Shown: piece by piece, positions 1-7,430 of the stretch | How the letters are laid out: every line of letters starts with the position of its first letter | Position numbering within the stretch: position 1 is the stretch's first letter | From: Bacillota bacterium | GTDB lineage: Bacteria > Vulcanimicrobiota > SpSt-956 > JAKJGF01 | Length of the DNA: 43,380 bases | Reading direction: 5' to 3' | Assembly (NCBI GenBank): GCA_022704525.1 | Contig: JAKJGF010000005.1 | Location: 1 to 43,380 of the forward strand | Notes under the pieces: model-generated | What the model saw: only the letters and a program-made list of their open reading frames with translations | Told to the model about the DNA's origin: nothing | Databases searched by the model: none | Program-made: the position numbers and the translations under genes

Positions 1-2
1 GA

Positions 3-800
3 AAAAAGACCGGAGGAGGTACAACAACTACAACTACTTATACCTATAAACAGGTCTGGTCCAGCTATATAATTAAATCAGATTCTTTTCATGAAAGTGG
101 TCATAAAAATCCGGCCAGTATGCCTTACAAAAGTGAAAGTAAAAGTGCCCATAATGTTACCCTGGGAGCTTTTACTCTTTCCTCGTCTTTAATAGAAAGA
201 ATCAGTCAGTTTGAAGTATTTCCCCTTAATGATAGTACTATGGCAAAACTTCCTGTCAATCTTCAAAAACAGATTAAATTGAATGGCAATGAGTATTATA
301 TGGGTACCAATCCCTCAGACCCACAGATCGGAGATTTAAAGATACGGTTTAAAATTGTAAAACCCTGTGCAATCAGCATTATATCAAAACAGACAAATAA
401 TACTTTTACACCATATAAAACCAGAACAGGTGGACAAATTGAAGAAATCAGAATGGGCACCATGAGTGCAGAGGAAATGTTCCAGAAGGCTAAAGAAGAA
501 AATACTATATTGACATGGATTATTCGTGTGATAGGATTTATTGCTATAATTATAGGGATCGGATTTATTCTCAAACCAATAGAAGTTCTGGCAGATGTTA
601 TTCCTTTTGTAGGAAATATAGTTGGAACTGGACTGGCCATAATAACCTTTCTGGTAGCTATACCAATCTGGACAATAACAGTAGCAGTAGCCTGGATATA
701 CTATCGTCCATTAATTGGTATACCACTTTTAGTAATAGCCTTAGGGGGCATTGTTGGTGTAATATATCTCGTTTTTATGAGAAAAAAAGCAAAGGATTAA
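3..800 (+). CDS. TMEM43-family membrane protein, 5' end outside the window
   Basis: The reading frame is open from the first bases of the window (lysines and a threonine run, then YKQVWSSYIIKSDSF, HESGHKNP), so the gene begins upstream and the ATG at 120 is internal. The aromatic 'VWSS...S..F....GHKNP' block, the region around YYMGTNPSDPQIGDLKI, and a C-terminal cluster of about four hydrophobic segments (roughly 535-780) match the TMEM43 (LUMA) family, known from an animal nuclear-envelope/ER protein and widespread uncharacterised bacterial homologues. Inferred: an integral membrane protein with a large non-membrane domain before the C-terminal membrane bundle. It ends in a basic RKKAKD tail. 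The biochemical role of bacterial members is unknown, so no function is proposed. The family call is fairly firm; the missing N-terminus cannot be judged. Confidence 0.8.
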   Translation, partial: KKTGGGTTTTTTYTYKQVWSSYIIKSDSFHESGHKNPASMPYKSESKSAHNVTLGAFTLSSSLIERISQFEVFPLNDSTMAKLPVNLQKQIKLNGNEYYMGTNPSDPQIGDLKIRFKIVKPCAISIISKQTNNTFTPYKTRTGGQIEEIRMGTMSAEEMFQKAKEENTILTWIIRVIGFIAIIIGIGFILKPIEVLADVIPFVGNIVGTGLAIITFLVAIPIWTITVAVAWIYYRPLIGIPLLVIALGGIVGVIYLVFMRKKAKD

Positions 801-810
801 TAAAAAATAA

Positions 811-850
811 CCAGTGAAGAGCGAACAGAAAGATAATCACTCTTCACTGG
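811..850. terminator. Inverted repeat between convergent genes
   Basis: CCAGTGAAGAG and CTCTTCACTGG are perfect 11-bp arms around an 18-nt loop, 10 bp after the TMEM43 stop and before the 3' end of the minus-strand gene at 921. There is no strong T-run, so it may be a weak or bidirectional terminator or an mRNA-end stabiliser. The arm sequence resembles the GTGAA-type repeat material seen elsewhere in the window. Confidence 0.5.
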
Positions 851-920
851 TCGATAGTAATATTTCATTAACACTTTCAGAGGTTTTTTTCCTGTTACTC
901 CAGGCCTCTCTATAATCAGA

Positions 921-1265
921 TTATTCATAAACTCGAATCTCAAAAATAATCTCATTTTTTATAAGGCTTTCAAATATATGAGCAAAGATATTTAAATTTC
1001 CTGGAAATACACTGAACATTACACTGTTATTGATTCTCCTGCCTTCTGGGGTACCTTTTTTTCTTATTTTATCTTCGAAATCCTCATAACTCCTGAAAAC
1101 ACCATCCATCTTATTTATATCTTTCATAAGGGTCGGATAATTTAAAAGAATCCGTAAATTATCCTCAAAAACAATATCAACCCTGGTATATAGAGCGTGG
1201 TCAAATTTCTTTATAATGTATTCAATACACTCATTTAAATCATTTTTCGTAAAAAGTTCATACAT
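921..1265 (-). CDS. Hypothetical 114-residue protein
   Basis: I do not recognise this protein. It is a soluble-looking alpha/beta sequence with no signal peptide or membrane segment, starting MYELFTKNDLNECIEYIIKKFDHAL. Two hydrophobic strand-like runs (VDIVFEDNLRILLNY and NEIIFEIRVYE) suggest a small compact domain. The ATG at 1265 has only a weak upstream GGTA as ribosome binding site. Codon use resembles its neighbours. It is convergent with the TMEM43 gene and divergent from the PQQ-repeat gene. It is likely real because no other frame explains the stretch, but its function is unknown. Confidence 0.55.
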   Translation of the reverse strand: MYELFTKNDLNECIEYIIKKFDHALYTRVDIVFEDNLRILLNYPTLMKDINKMDGVFRSYEDFEDKIRKKGTPEGRRINNSVMFSVFPGNLNIFAHIFESLIKNEIIFEIRVYE

Positions 1266-1466
1266 AAAATTACCAGATTCATTTCAAATTTTATTTCAAT
1301 ATTATACATCTATTTATGTATCTTGAAAAGAAAATTCAGATTGCTTTTTTGAAATCAATATTTTATAATTGCAGGAGAAGGAAAAGATGAAAGGTGACAC
1401 TTAAAGCATAAAACGTAAAGAGTGATATATGATAAATATTACTGTTCACCTATTACCCGATACCTG

Positions 1467-1499
1467 TCACGCATTACGCATTACGCATTACGCATCACG
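1467..1499. repeat. 7-nt tandem array (CGCATTA type) before a gene start
   Basis: TCACGCATTACGCATTACG continues as CATTACGCATCACG, giving the 7-nt unit CGCATTA about three and a half times. The array ends about 20 bp before the ATG at 1521, just upstream of its AAGGAGG site, so it lies in the 5' leader. The preceding 1385-1445 stretch (GATGAAAGGTGAC, GTAAAGAGTGATA, GTTCACC) looks like degenerate material of the related GTGAAAA family. Confidence 0.75.
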
Positions 1500-1520
1500 A
1501 TTTTAAAGGAGGTCAAAGAT

Positions 1521-2708
1521 ATGGGTTATTTCTTTTATTTTTTTATACTATTCTCTTTTTTATTATTACACATAACAACTTCTCTGGCTGCCTGTATTGA
1601 ATCTGCAGCAGGCATTGTATGCTCTGGTACAAGAGATGGAATTATGTATGCTCTGGATAAAAAAAGCGGTGCCGTCAAATGGACGTATAAAACAGATGGT
1701 TCACTGGAATACTGTGAACCTGTAGCTGTTAACGGTGTTATCTGCTTTGGTTCTGAAGACAGTTATATATATGGAATAGAAGCCCTTACAGGTAGAGAGG
1801 TCTGGAGAGTTAAAACAGATAAAAAAGTAAGCTCCGGAGCTGCCACATCCAATGGCCTGGTTTATATAGGTTCAAGAGACAGTAATATCTATGCTATAGA
1901 AGCACGAACAGGAGCAACAAAATGGGTTTATCGTACAGATGGATCCATAGAAGATTTTACACCTCTTATTGCAGATAATGGAAATATAGTTCTCATAGGT
2001 TCAAAAGATCAATATTTCTATGCTATTAATACTGCAGGAGGACAGGAATTATGGCGTTATAAGGCAGATGATCCTGTATTTCAAACCAGAGCTGACCTGG
2101 GGCAGGGTATGGTTTTCTTTTGCTGTAAAAATGGTTATGTCTATGGACTGGATGTAAAGACAGGACGAGAATACTGGAGATACAGAACAGAAAGAGGAAT
2201 AGACAGATCCAATCCCTGTTATGGCAATGGTTTTGTTTATATAGCATCAGTTGATGACAGACTTTATGCCATAAATGCACAGACAGGAACGGAAGCGTGG
2301 AGTTTTCGGGAAGATAATGCCATAACATCTTCACCTTCTTTTTATAGAGATAAAGTTTACTGTGCAAGCCGTAATGGAAATTTTTATGCTTTTAACTGCT
2401 CTACAGGGGCTATACTCTGGAGACAGAGATTGGACGGGGATGTAGTTGATACGGCACCAGTCTTTTATGAAAACAGAACTCTCTATGAAACCTATGTTTA
2501 TATTGGAACAACAGATGGCGGTCTTTATGCCTTTAATACAAAGACCGGAGGCCAGGTATGGAGATATCGTACCGATTCATCAGTAGAAAAAACTCTACCT
2601 ATTTTTTATGAAGGTACTCTTTATTTAGGATTTCTGAAGAATTACTTCTATGCTCTGGATGCTATAAGAGGAAACCAGATATGGAGATTTAGAAGTTTTG
2701 AAAACTGA
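1521..2708 (+). CDS. Exported PQQ-type beta-propeller repeat protein
   Basis: A 395-residue protein with a hydrophobic N-terminal export signal (MGYFFYFFILFSFLLLH) followed by nine copies of the pattern Y-A/G-L/I/F-D/E/N...TG....W, for example YALDKKSGAVKW, YGIEALTGREVW and YAIEARTGATKW. This is the PQQ-like (PF13360/YVTN-like) beta-propeller signature; the protein is all propeller with no enzyme domain, so scaffold or binding protein is more likely than dehydrogenase. The start was placed at 1521 because TTTAAAGGAGGTCAAAGAT-ATG is a strong ribosome site; a longer frame from a GTG at 1422 would translate repeat DNA. LAAC at residues 22-25 could be a lipobox, but the n-region lacks positive charge, so lipidation is uncertain. 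The gene is monocistronic, followed by hairpins at 2713-2782. Confidence 0.85.
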   Translation: MGYFFYFFILFSFLLLHITTSLAACIESAAGIVCSGTRDGIMYALDKKSGAVKWTYKTDGSLEYCEPVAVNGVICFGSEDSYIYGIEALTGREVWRVKTDKKVSSGAATSNGLVYIGSRDSNIYAIEARTGATKWVYRTDGSIEDFTPLIADNGNIVLIGSKDQYFYAINTAGGQELWRYKADDPVFQTRADLGQGMVFFCCKNGYVYGLDVKTGREYWRYRTERGIDRSNPCYGNGFVYIASVDDRLYAINAQTGTEAWSFREDNAITSSPSFYRDKVYCASRNGNFYAFNCSTGAILWRQRLDGDVVDTAPVFYENRTLYETYVYIGTTDGGLYAFNTKTGGQVWRYRTDSSVEKTLPIFYEGTLYLGFLKNYFYALDAIRGNQIWRFRSFEN

Positions 2709-2712
2709 TATA

Positions 2713-2782
2713 AAGGGGTGAACAGGAGGTTCGCCCCTGCGGAATAAAATCCTTTACAGGGGTGAACCTCGTGTTCGCTCTG
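2713..2782. repeat. Pair of GGGGTGAAC/GTTCGCCCC hairpins
   Basis: Two GC-rich hairpins lie in tandem: AGGGGTGAAC-aggag-GTTCGCCCCT (2714-2738) and CAGGGGTGAAC-ctcgt-GTTCGCTCTG (2757-2782). They sit between convergent stops (2708 and 2801) and are far richer in GC than their surroundings. Related material occurs at 18176-18197. GGGGCGAAC-type hairpins of this kind are common intergenic repeats in several bacterial phyla. They could act as a bidirectional terminator. Confidence 0.75.
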
Positions 2783-2800
2783 ATTTAAGAATAATCTCTG

Positions 2801-3055
2801 TTATTCCTTTTCCCTTTCAGTAGTTCTATCTTTTTCACCCAGTTCTATTAAAACTGCTCCACAGGCATCACATTTTACTTCAAAGGGAGGATTAGGTAAA
2901 AGGAAATCCTCTCCAAAATGTATAATTGCCCCGCATTTACATTCATAGTCTCCGGAGATATGAAAGCTTCCTCCCCTCTCTTTCCTCAGTTCTTCCATCT
3001 CCTGTAATAATTTTATTTCTCCTTCACGAAGAACATTTTTTTCTTCTTCTGCCAC
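2801..3055 (-). CDS. Small zinc-ribbon protein (84 aa)
   Basis: Starts at a GTG (3055) preceded by AAGGTGGTGATTTT on the minus strand. Residues 1-28 are a charged helix (MAEEEKNVLREGEIKLLQEME). A zinc-ribbon pattern follows: CKCG in the first half and CDACG in the second (C-x-C...C-x2-C), around a hydrophobic loop containing HFGEDFLLPNPPF. This fits a four-cysteine metal-binding module. Partner and role are unknown. Similar orphan mini zinc ribbons occur at 10755-10916 and 42512-42745, suggesting that the organism uses many of them as small adaptors. Confidence that it is expressed is good because of the conserved cysteine spacing. Confidence 0.7.
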   Translation of the reverse strand: MAEEEKNVLREGEIKLLQEMEELRKERGGSFHISGDYECKCGAIIHFGEDFLLPNPPFEVKCDACGAVLIELGEKDRTTEREKE

Positions 3056-3156
3056 AAAATCACCACCTTAAAAATATTTACGTATATATTATAACATTCA
3101 AGTCAAGGAAGAAATATACTGGTGACTTATATGATTTTATGTTATAATTTTAAATT

Positions 3157-3180
3157 GTGAGAGGTGAAAAGTGAGAAGTA
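3157..3180. repeat. GTGAGAGGTGAAAAGTGAGA-type array
   Basis: GTGAGAGGTGAAAAGTGAGA is about three units of a 7-8-nt GTGA(A/G)AA repeat in the leader of the DUF1460 gene. A TATAAT-like box (3143-3148) lies just upstream, so the array would fall at or just after a likely transcription start. It belongs to the same family as 4194-4270, 13804-13871 and 32336-32388. Confidence 0.65.
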
Positions 3181-3221
3181 AAATCTTTATTTAAAACAAA
3201 ATACTTTTTACAATATAAATT

Positions 3222-4097
3222 ATGAATATTACAAGGCGAAATTTTTTAAAGAACTCTTTTATTTCACTTATTATGTGGAATTTATTCTATAATAGTTCCT
3301 CAGAATTATATTCTACAGAGATAACTGAAGATGAAGAAATTTTTCTAAAAAAAATAAAACTTGCTGAAAAACTGTCCGAAGAAAAAATAAATGATCTACT
3401 AATAGAAATAGGTAAATCCTTTATTAAAACCCCTTATGTTCCGGATACTCTTGATTCGTCCGGACAGGAGGCCTTAATAACCAATCTTCATGGGCTGGAC
3501 TGCTGGACCTTTTTCGAAAATACCCTGGTTATAGCAAGAGTTATTAAAAAAGGTAAGAAAACTTTTCAGGATTACAGAAAAGAACTGGAATTTATTAGAT
3601 ATAGAGGGGGAAAAAGGGAAAATTATACCAGCAGACTTCATTATTTTGTTGACTGGATCTTTGATAATGCAAAAAAAGGGGTAGTAAAAGACATAAACAA
3701 AGAACTGGGAGGAAGTAAATTAAAGAAAAAAATAAACTTCATGACCTCCCACAGAGATAGTTACCCTGCCCTGAAATCTGATAAATATTTCTCTATAATA
3801 AAAGAAACGGAAGAAAAGATAAATTCCAGAGAACAATATTACATTCCTGCAGCCCTCTTACCTGAAGTGAAAGATAAATTACAGAGTGGTGATATAATTG
3901 GCTTTGGTACGACTATTGAAGGACTGGATGTAACTCATACCGGTTTCATATATAAAGAAAAAGGAATATCTTATATACTGGATGCTTCTTCTTGTACGGG
4001 TTATGTAGATATATCAGATAACACACTCTATGATTATCTCATATATGCTGAAAAACCCGGGATAATAGTAGCAAGAGCTCTTGAGTTTAAAATCTAA
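3222..4097 (+). CDS. DUF1460 N-acetylmuramoyl-L-alanine amidase-like protein
   Basis: A 291-residue exported cysteine hydrolase-like protein of the PF07313 (DUF1460) family. The family hallmarks are present in order: KSFIKTPYVPDTLD, NLHGLDCWTFFEN with the probable catalytic Cys94, FIRYRGGKRENYTSRLHYFVDWI, INFMTSHRDSYPAL, and GDIIGF...GLDVTHTGF with probable catalytic His239. Structures of family members show an NlpC/P60-like fold and implicate them in peptidoglycan peptide processing. The N-terminus MNITRRNFLKNSFI has a twin-arginine-like motif, so Tat export to the envelope is plausible. The start has no clear Shine-Dalgarno site. The gene lies 186 bp upstream of the lipoprotein gene on the same strand, separated by repeat DNA. 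Function by family inference; substrate not tested. Confidence 0.85.
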   Translation: MNITRRNFLKNSFISLIMWNLFYNSSSELYSTEITEDEEIFLKKIKLAEKLSEEKINDLLIEIGKSFIKTPYVPDTLDSSGQEALITNLHGLDCWTFFENTLVIARVIKKGKKTFQDYRKELEFIRYRGGKRENYTSRLHYFVDWIFDNAKKGVVKDINKELGGSKLKKKINFMTSHRDSYPALKSDKYFSIIKETEEKINSREQYYIPAALLPEVKDKLQSGDIIGFGTTIEGLDVTHTGFIYKEKGISYILDASSCTGYVDISDNTLYDYLIYAEKPGIIVARALEFKI

Positions 4098-4193
4098 TAG
4101 GAAAGGCATAATACAGGTGCCAATAGAATATGGGAAAGGGGAAACTTTTTTAAGCAATTATTGATGAGCCCTTTACAATAATGGTAAAATAAA

Positions 4194-4270
4194 GAAGTGA
4201 AAAGTGAAAAGAAGTGAAAAGTGACGTATAATATGTAATGATATTTATACATCTCACCTCTCACCTCTAC
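4194..4270. repeat. GTGAAAA array with opposing TCACCTC array
   Basis: AAGTGAAAAGTGAAAAGAAG and a further GTGAAAAGTGAC (4194-4225) face ATCTCACCTCTCACCTCTAC (4251-4270) across about 25 bp. The arms are imperfectly complementary, so the transcript could form a hairpin immediately upstream of the AAAGGGGG ribosome site of the lipoprotein gene. The repeat unit is 7 nt. It fills the 5' leader of the 4284 gene. Confidence 0.75.
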
Positions 4271-4283
4271 AAAGGGGGAACTT

Positions 4284-6089
4284 ATGAAGAAATTTACACT
4301 TACTATAATTCTTTTTCTTATCTGTTTTTATTTGGCAGGATGTACAGGTAAAAAAATAACACCAACACCAGCCCCTTTCCCCACTCTGGCCCCAATACCT
4401 TCAGGAACAGACCCATCTGTCGACAGGGTAATCCTGTCAAGAGATAAGGATGGAAAGACAAATACTTCAACCTTTAAAGCTGAAGACGAAGAAATATATC
4501 TTTTATTCGAAGCATCCAATCTTCCTGAGAACACACAGGTAAGGAGTGTCTGGTACATTCAGGAAGGAGAGGATAGAGAAAATAAAATATCAGAATTTAC
4601 TATGAAAGCAGGAGAAAATATAAATTCCGGTTGTTTTAATCTCTCAAGACCATCTGATGGTTGGCAGGGTGATAATTATAAGGTAAAACTTTATTTTAAT
4701 GATAAAATGATGAAAAATATACCTTTTACCATAGAACTCAACTTAAATACACCTGAAGTTGTTTCAAATGAAACCCCTAAGGTTCCGCATGGGACAACAT
4801 CCTTTATTGAAGGTATGTATGAATTTTATCTTAAAACCGATATGACCTATGGAAATAAAAACTCAAAATTTACTGTCTGGATAAATGATGAATATGTGGG
4901 CTTTCTGGATACTGATACAGTAGTGAATATAAGCTCAAAGATCAGACAGGGAGAAAATACTGTAGCTATTAATACATCTATTTCTGAAGAACTTCTCTCT
5001 CCTATTAATTTAACCATAGGAACTAGCTGGAGAGGTAAGGAAATGCCCCTTTTAATTCATCGCAGTCAGGAAAAAGGCGAAGAAACAGTAAAGTACAAAC
5101 TGAACATTCCTGATACCTCTAAAATAAATCATCCCTCTGTAAAAGAAGATTATAATTTAAAGCTCGATATGACTTATGGAACACCCAAAACCAGCTTTAA
5201 TGTTTTTATAAATGGCTACCAGATAGGTATTTACAGCAAAGATGTAACAGTGGATATTACACCTTTTATAAAAACAGGTCAGAATGAAGTAAAAATAATA
5301 AGTATAGTAGACAGTGAACTTATTAAACCTGTTTCCCTGATAATTGGTTCTTTCAGATGGAAAAGGTGGGCAACAGTAATGAGCCATTCCAGAAAAAAAA
5401 CAGGTACAGACACTGCTGTATATAAACTGACTATACCTGACTTATCCAGGGTTAAGAAATCTGTAACTGATAGTACCTATACACTCAGAACAGATATGAC
5501 TTTCGGAAGTGACAGGACACAATTCGATGTATCTATAAATAATATGCAGATAGGAATTTTCAATCAGAGCACATCTGTAGATGTCTCTCACTATTTGAAG
5601 ACAGGTAGAAACCTGATAGATATAACAAGCGATATAGAAGAGGATCTCCCAAAGGATGTAATACTCACCATTGGAATAGAAAAACATGGAGGATGGAGCA
5701 CTCTCATGAACTATGCCCGGAGGTTAAAGGGTAAAGATAAGGCAAGTTACGAAATAGTTGTTCAGGGAGAGAGTCTGGCTATGATGCCAACCGATCAATG
5801 TACAATGAAGGTAGATATGACCTTTCATAAAGAAGGAACGGCTTTTACTATTTACATAAACGGAATTCTGGCCGGAACCTTTGAAACAGATACATCCATA
5901 GATGTAACAGGGTTTTTCAATAAAGGAGCAAATGAAATTAAGATTGTCAGTCAAATCCCTTCGGATCTGGTTTCTGATGTCAAGGTCAGTATAGGGGCAT
6001 ACAGAAACGGTAAATGGGCGACACTTTTAAGCCATGGAAAGTCCAGAAAAGGAAATTACACTGATGTATATAATGTGATGGTGAAGTGA
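4284..6089 (+). CDS. Lipoprotein with four ~100-residue beta-rich repeats
   Basis: The N-terminus MKKFTLTIILFLICFYLAGC has a clear lipobox (LAGC, Cys20), so the 601-residue protein is probably lipidated at the cell envelope. A proline/threonine linker (TPTPAPFPTLAPIPSG) leads to an N-terminal beta domain (about 50-150). Four tandem repeats follow from about residue 178 to the end, each with the pattern 'L(K/R).DMT(Y/F)', '.F.V.IN....G.....T.V.......G.N...I', '..IG..R....W.TL..H/N..R..G......Y.......'. I do not recognise the repeat family; predicted strands suggest a small jelly-roll or Ig-like adhesion/binding module. Start supported by AAAGGGGGAACTT-ATG. No enzymatic motifs are seen. Likely role: surface or periplasmic binding protein, inferred only. 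Confidence 0.75.
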   Translation: MKKFTLTIILFLICFYLAGCTGKKITPTPAPFPTLAPIPSGTDPSVDRVILSRDKDGKTNTSTFKAEDEEIYLLFEASNLPENTQVRSVWYIQEGEDRENKISEFTMKAGENINSGCFNLSRPSDGWQGDNYKVKLYFNDKMMKNIPFTIELNLNTPEVVSNETPKVPHGTTSFIEGMYEFYLKTDMTYGNKNSKFTVWINDEYVGFLDTDTVVNISSKIRQGENTVAINTSISEELLSPINLTIGTSWRGKEMPLLIHRSQEKGEETVKYKLNIPDTSKINHPSVKEDYNLKLDMTYGTPKTSFNVFINGYQIGIYSKDVTVDITPFIKTGQNEVKIISIVDSELIKPVSLIIGSFRWKRWATVMSHSRKKTGTDTAVYKLTIPDLSRVKKSVTDSTYTLRTDMTFGSDRTQFDVSINNMQIGIFNQSTSVDVSHYLKTGRNLIDITSDIEEDLPKDVILTIGIEKHGGWSTLMNYARRLKGKDKASYEIVVQGESLAMMPTDQCTMKVDMTFHKEGTAFTIYINGILAGTFETDTSIDVTGFFNKGANEIKIVSQIPSDLVSDVKVSIGAYRNGKWATLLSHGKSRKGNYTDVYNVMVK

Positions 6090-6617
6090 AGATTTTATAT
6101 TTTGTTAACAAAAAAACACCCTTCTATTATTGCTTTATGTCTATACTTTTGCATTTTTCAGGAAATAACTATAGTTACTCAATAATCGATTTTACCCAGC
6201 TATTATATTCTCCGACCCTTTCCCTTTATAATTTGTTTCATATAAATCTTCTTCCACTTCTCTATACAGTTTTGTTAACTCTTTGCAACACTCTTTTTTC
6301 ACTTCTCTTAAGAGTTTTTCTGGTAAACTATTGTAAAATAAGGTAACATCTGCCAAAAAAGCCTTTTCCTGCTAAAATCGGTCCAGACTTCTGGACACAG
6401 GCGTCAAAACATGCTATGTTAACGGACAGGATAAAAAATATTCATAAGCCTTCAGGAGTCAGCCATCAGTTAAAGCTTACGAAGCCTGATTATGTAAATT
6501 GGTCTGGAAAATAGAATTTAACGAGATTCGTTATGTAATTACCATAGAAACTGACTGCTGATAGCTGAACACTTACAAATATTATGGAAGATAGTTAATT
6601 ATGAAAGGTATGAAGTT
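6090..6617. other. 528-bp intergenic region with repeat remnants
   Basis: No convincing gene. A frame over 6086-6346 encodes low-complexity hydrophobic sequence in T-rich DNA and is rejected. The region holds TTTGTTAACAAA-like sites (6101-6112), a half copy of the TCTATACTTTTGCA arm (6140-6153) whose full inverted pair occurs at 41193-41297, a short hairpin GTCCAGACTTCTGGAC (about 6382-6397), and an imperfect inverted pair of AGCTGAT-type repeats (TTCAGGAGTCAGCCATCAGT at 6451 and AACTGACTGCTGATAGCTGA at 6549). The promoter of the BtpA gene must lie near its right end. Confidence 0.6.
6451..6569. repeat. Inverted pair of AGCTGAT-type 7-nt repeats
   Basis: TTCAGGAGTCAGCCATCAGT and AACTGACTGCTGATAGCTGA are imperfectly complementary arms about 77 bp apart, ending about 50 bp before the BtpA start. 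The unit resembles AGCTGAC/AGCTGAT. The same family forms perfect arms at 8346-8364/8596-8614 and occurs at 34371-34617 and 38255-38332. Confidence 0.6.
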
Positions 6618-7430
6618 ATGAACTTTTTGAAAGACAAAAAAACTATTATAGGCATGATCCATGTTGACCCTCTCCCTGGTACCCCGAAATACACCCCGCC
6701 TTTTTCTTCTATTGTTGTAAAAGCAATAAGAGAGGCCCTTCTTTATAAAAAAGCAGGTATTGATGTGATTGGTCTTGAGAATATGCATGATGTGCCATAT
6801 CTAAAACAACAGGCAGGGCCTGAAATTGTGGCAGCTATGGCAGTAGTGGCCTATGAAGTAAAAAATACTACAGGTCTGCCCTGCGGTATACAGATACTGG
6901 CAGGAGCCAATAGAGAAGCCCTCTCTGTGGCACTTGCAGCAGGTCTTGATTTCATAAGAGCAGAAGGGTTTATTTTTGCCCACATAGCAGATGAAGGTAT
7001 TATGGATGGTTGTGCAGGGGAGTTACTCCGTTATCGCCGGCAGATAGGTGCTGATAAAATATCCATATTTACCGATATCAAAAAGAAACACTCTTCCCAT
7101 TCCATTACAGAAGATATAGATATAGCAGAAACTGCTTATACTGCAGCGTTTTTTTTAAGTGATGGTGTGATTGTAACAGGTGGCAAAACAGGAGATTCTG
7201 CCGATCTTGAAGAAGTAAAAAAGGTAAAAAAAGCTGTTAATATTCCTGTTCTTGTAGGTTCAGGAGTAACTTTAGAAAATGTAGATTCCTATCTTGAGAT
7301 TGCAGATGCCCTCATTGTAGGTTCTTATTTTAAACAGGGAGGCTACTGGTCTTATGGTGTGGATTTTGAAAGAGTAAAAATTTTTATGGATAAAGTCAAT
7401 GAAATACGTAATCATCTAACCCACAAATAA
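6618..7430 (+). CDS. BtpA/SgcQ-family TIM-barrel protein
   Basis: A 270-residue soluble protein of the BtpA family (PF03437), opening with the typical IIGMIHVDPLPGTPKY and followed by ALLYKKAGIDVIGLENMHDVPY, GIQILAGANREALSVALAAGLDFIRAEGFIFAHIADEG, DIKKKHSSH and a C-terminal phosphate-binding-like strand-loop (VNIPVLVGSGVTLENV, ADALIVGSYFK). The family folds as a TIM barrel related to phosphate-binding barrels; the cyanobacterial member affects photosystem I accumulation and E. coli SgcQ sits in a sugar operon, but the reaction is not established. The start at 6618 has an AAAGG site about 10 nt upstream. The gene ends inside the 3' end of the convergent PfkB kinase gene (15-bp overlap), consistent with sugar or phosphosugar metabolism. 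Confidence 0.85.
   Translation: MNFLKDKKTIIGMIHVDPLPGTPKYTPPFSSIVVKAIREALLYKKAGIDVIGLENMHDVPYLKQQAGPEIVAAMAVVAYEVKNTTGLPCGIQILAGANREALSVALAAGLDFIRAEGFIFAHIADEGIMDGCAGELLRYRRQIGADKISIFTDIKKKHSSHSITEDIDIAETAYTAAFFLSDGVIVTGGKTGDSADLEEVKKVKKAVNIPVLVGSGVTLENVDSYLEIADALIVGSYFKQGGYWSYGVDFERVKIFMDKVNEIRNHLTHK

Noticed and set aside
1467..1499. CRISPR-like array
   Set aside because: The unit is 7 nt with no spacers, so it is a short tandem repeat and not a CRISPR.
1422..1520. Longer N-terminus of the PQQ-repeat gene
   Set aside because: It would translate the 7-nt repeat array, while the ATG at 1521 has a strong ribosome site and begins a signal peptide.
6086..6346. 86-residue open frame after the lipoprotein
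   Set aside because: T-rich low-complexity DNA gives hydrophobic sequence without domain or ribosome site, and it runs through repeat remnants.
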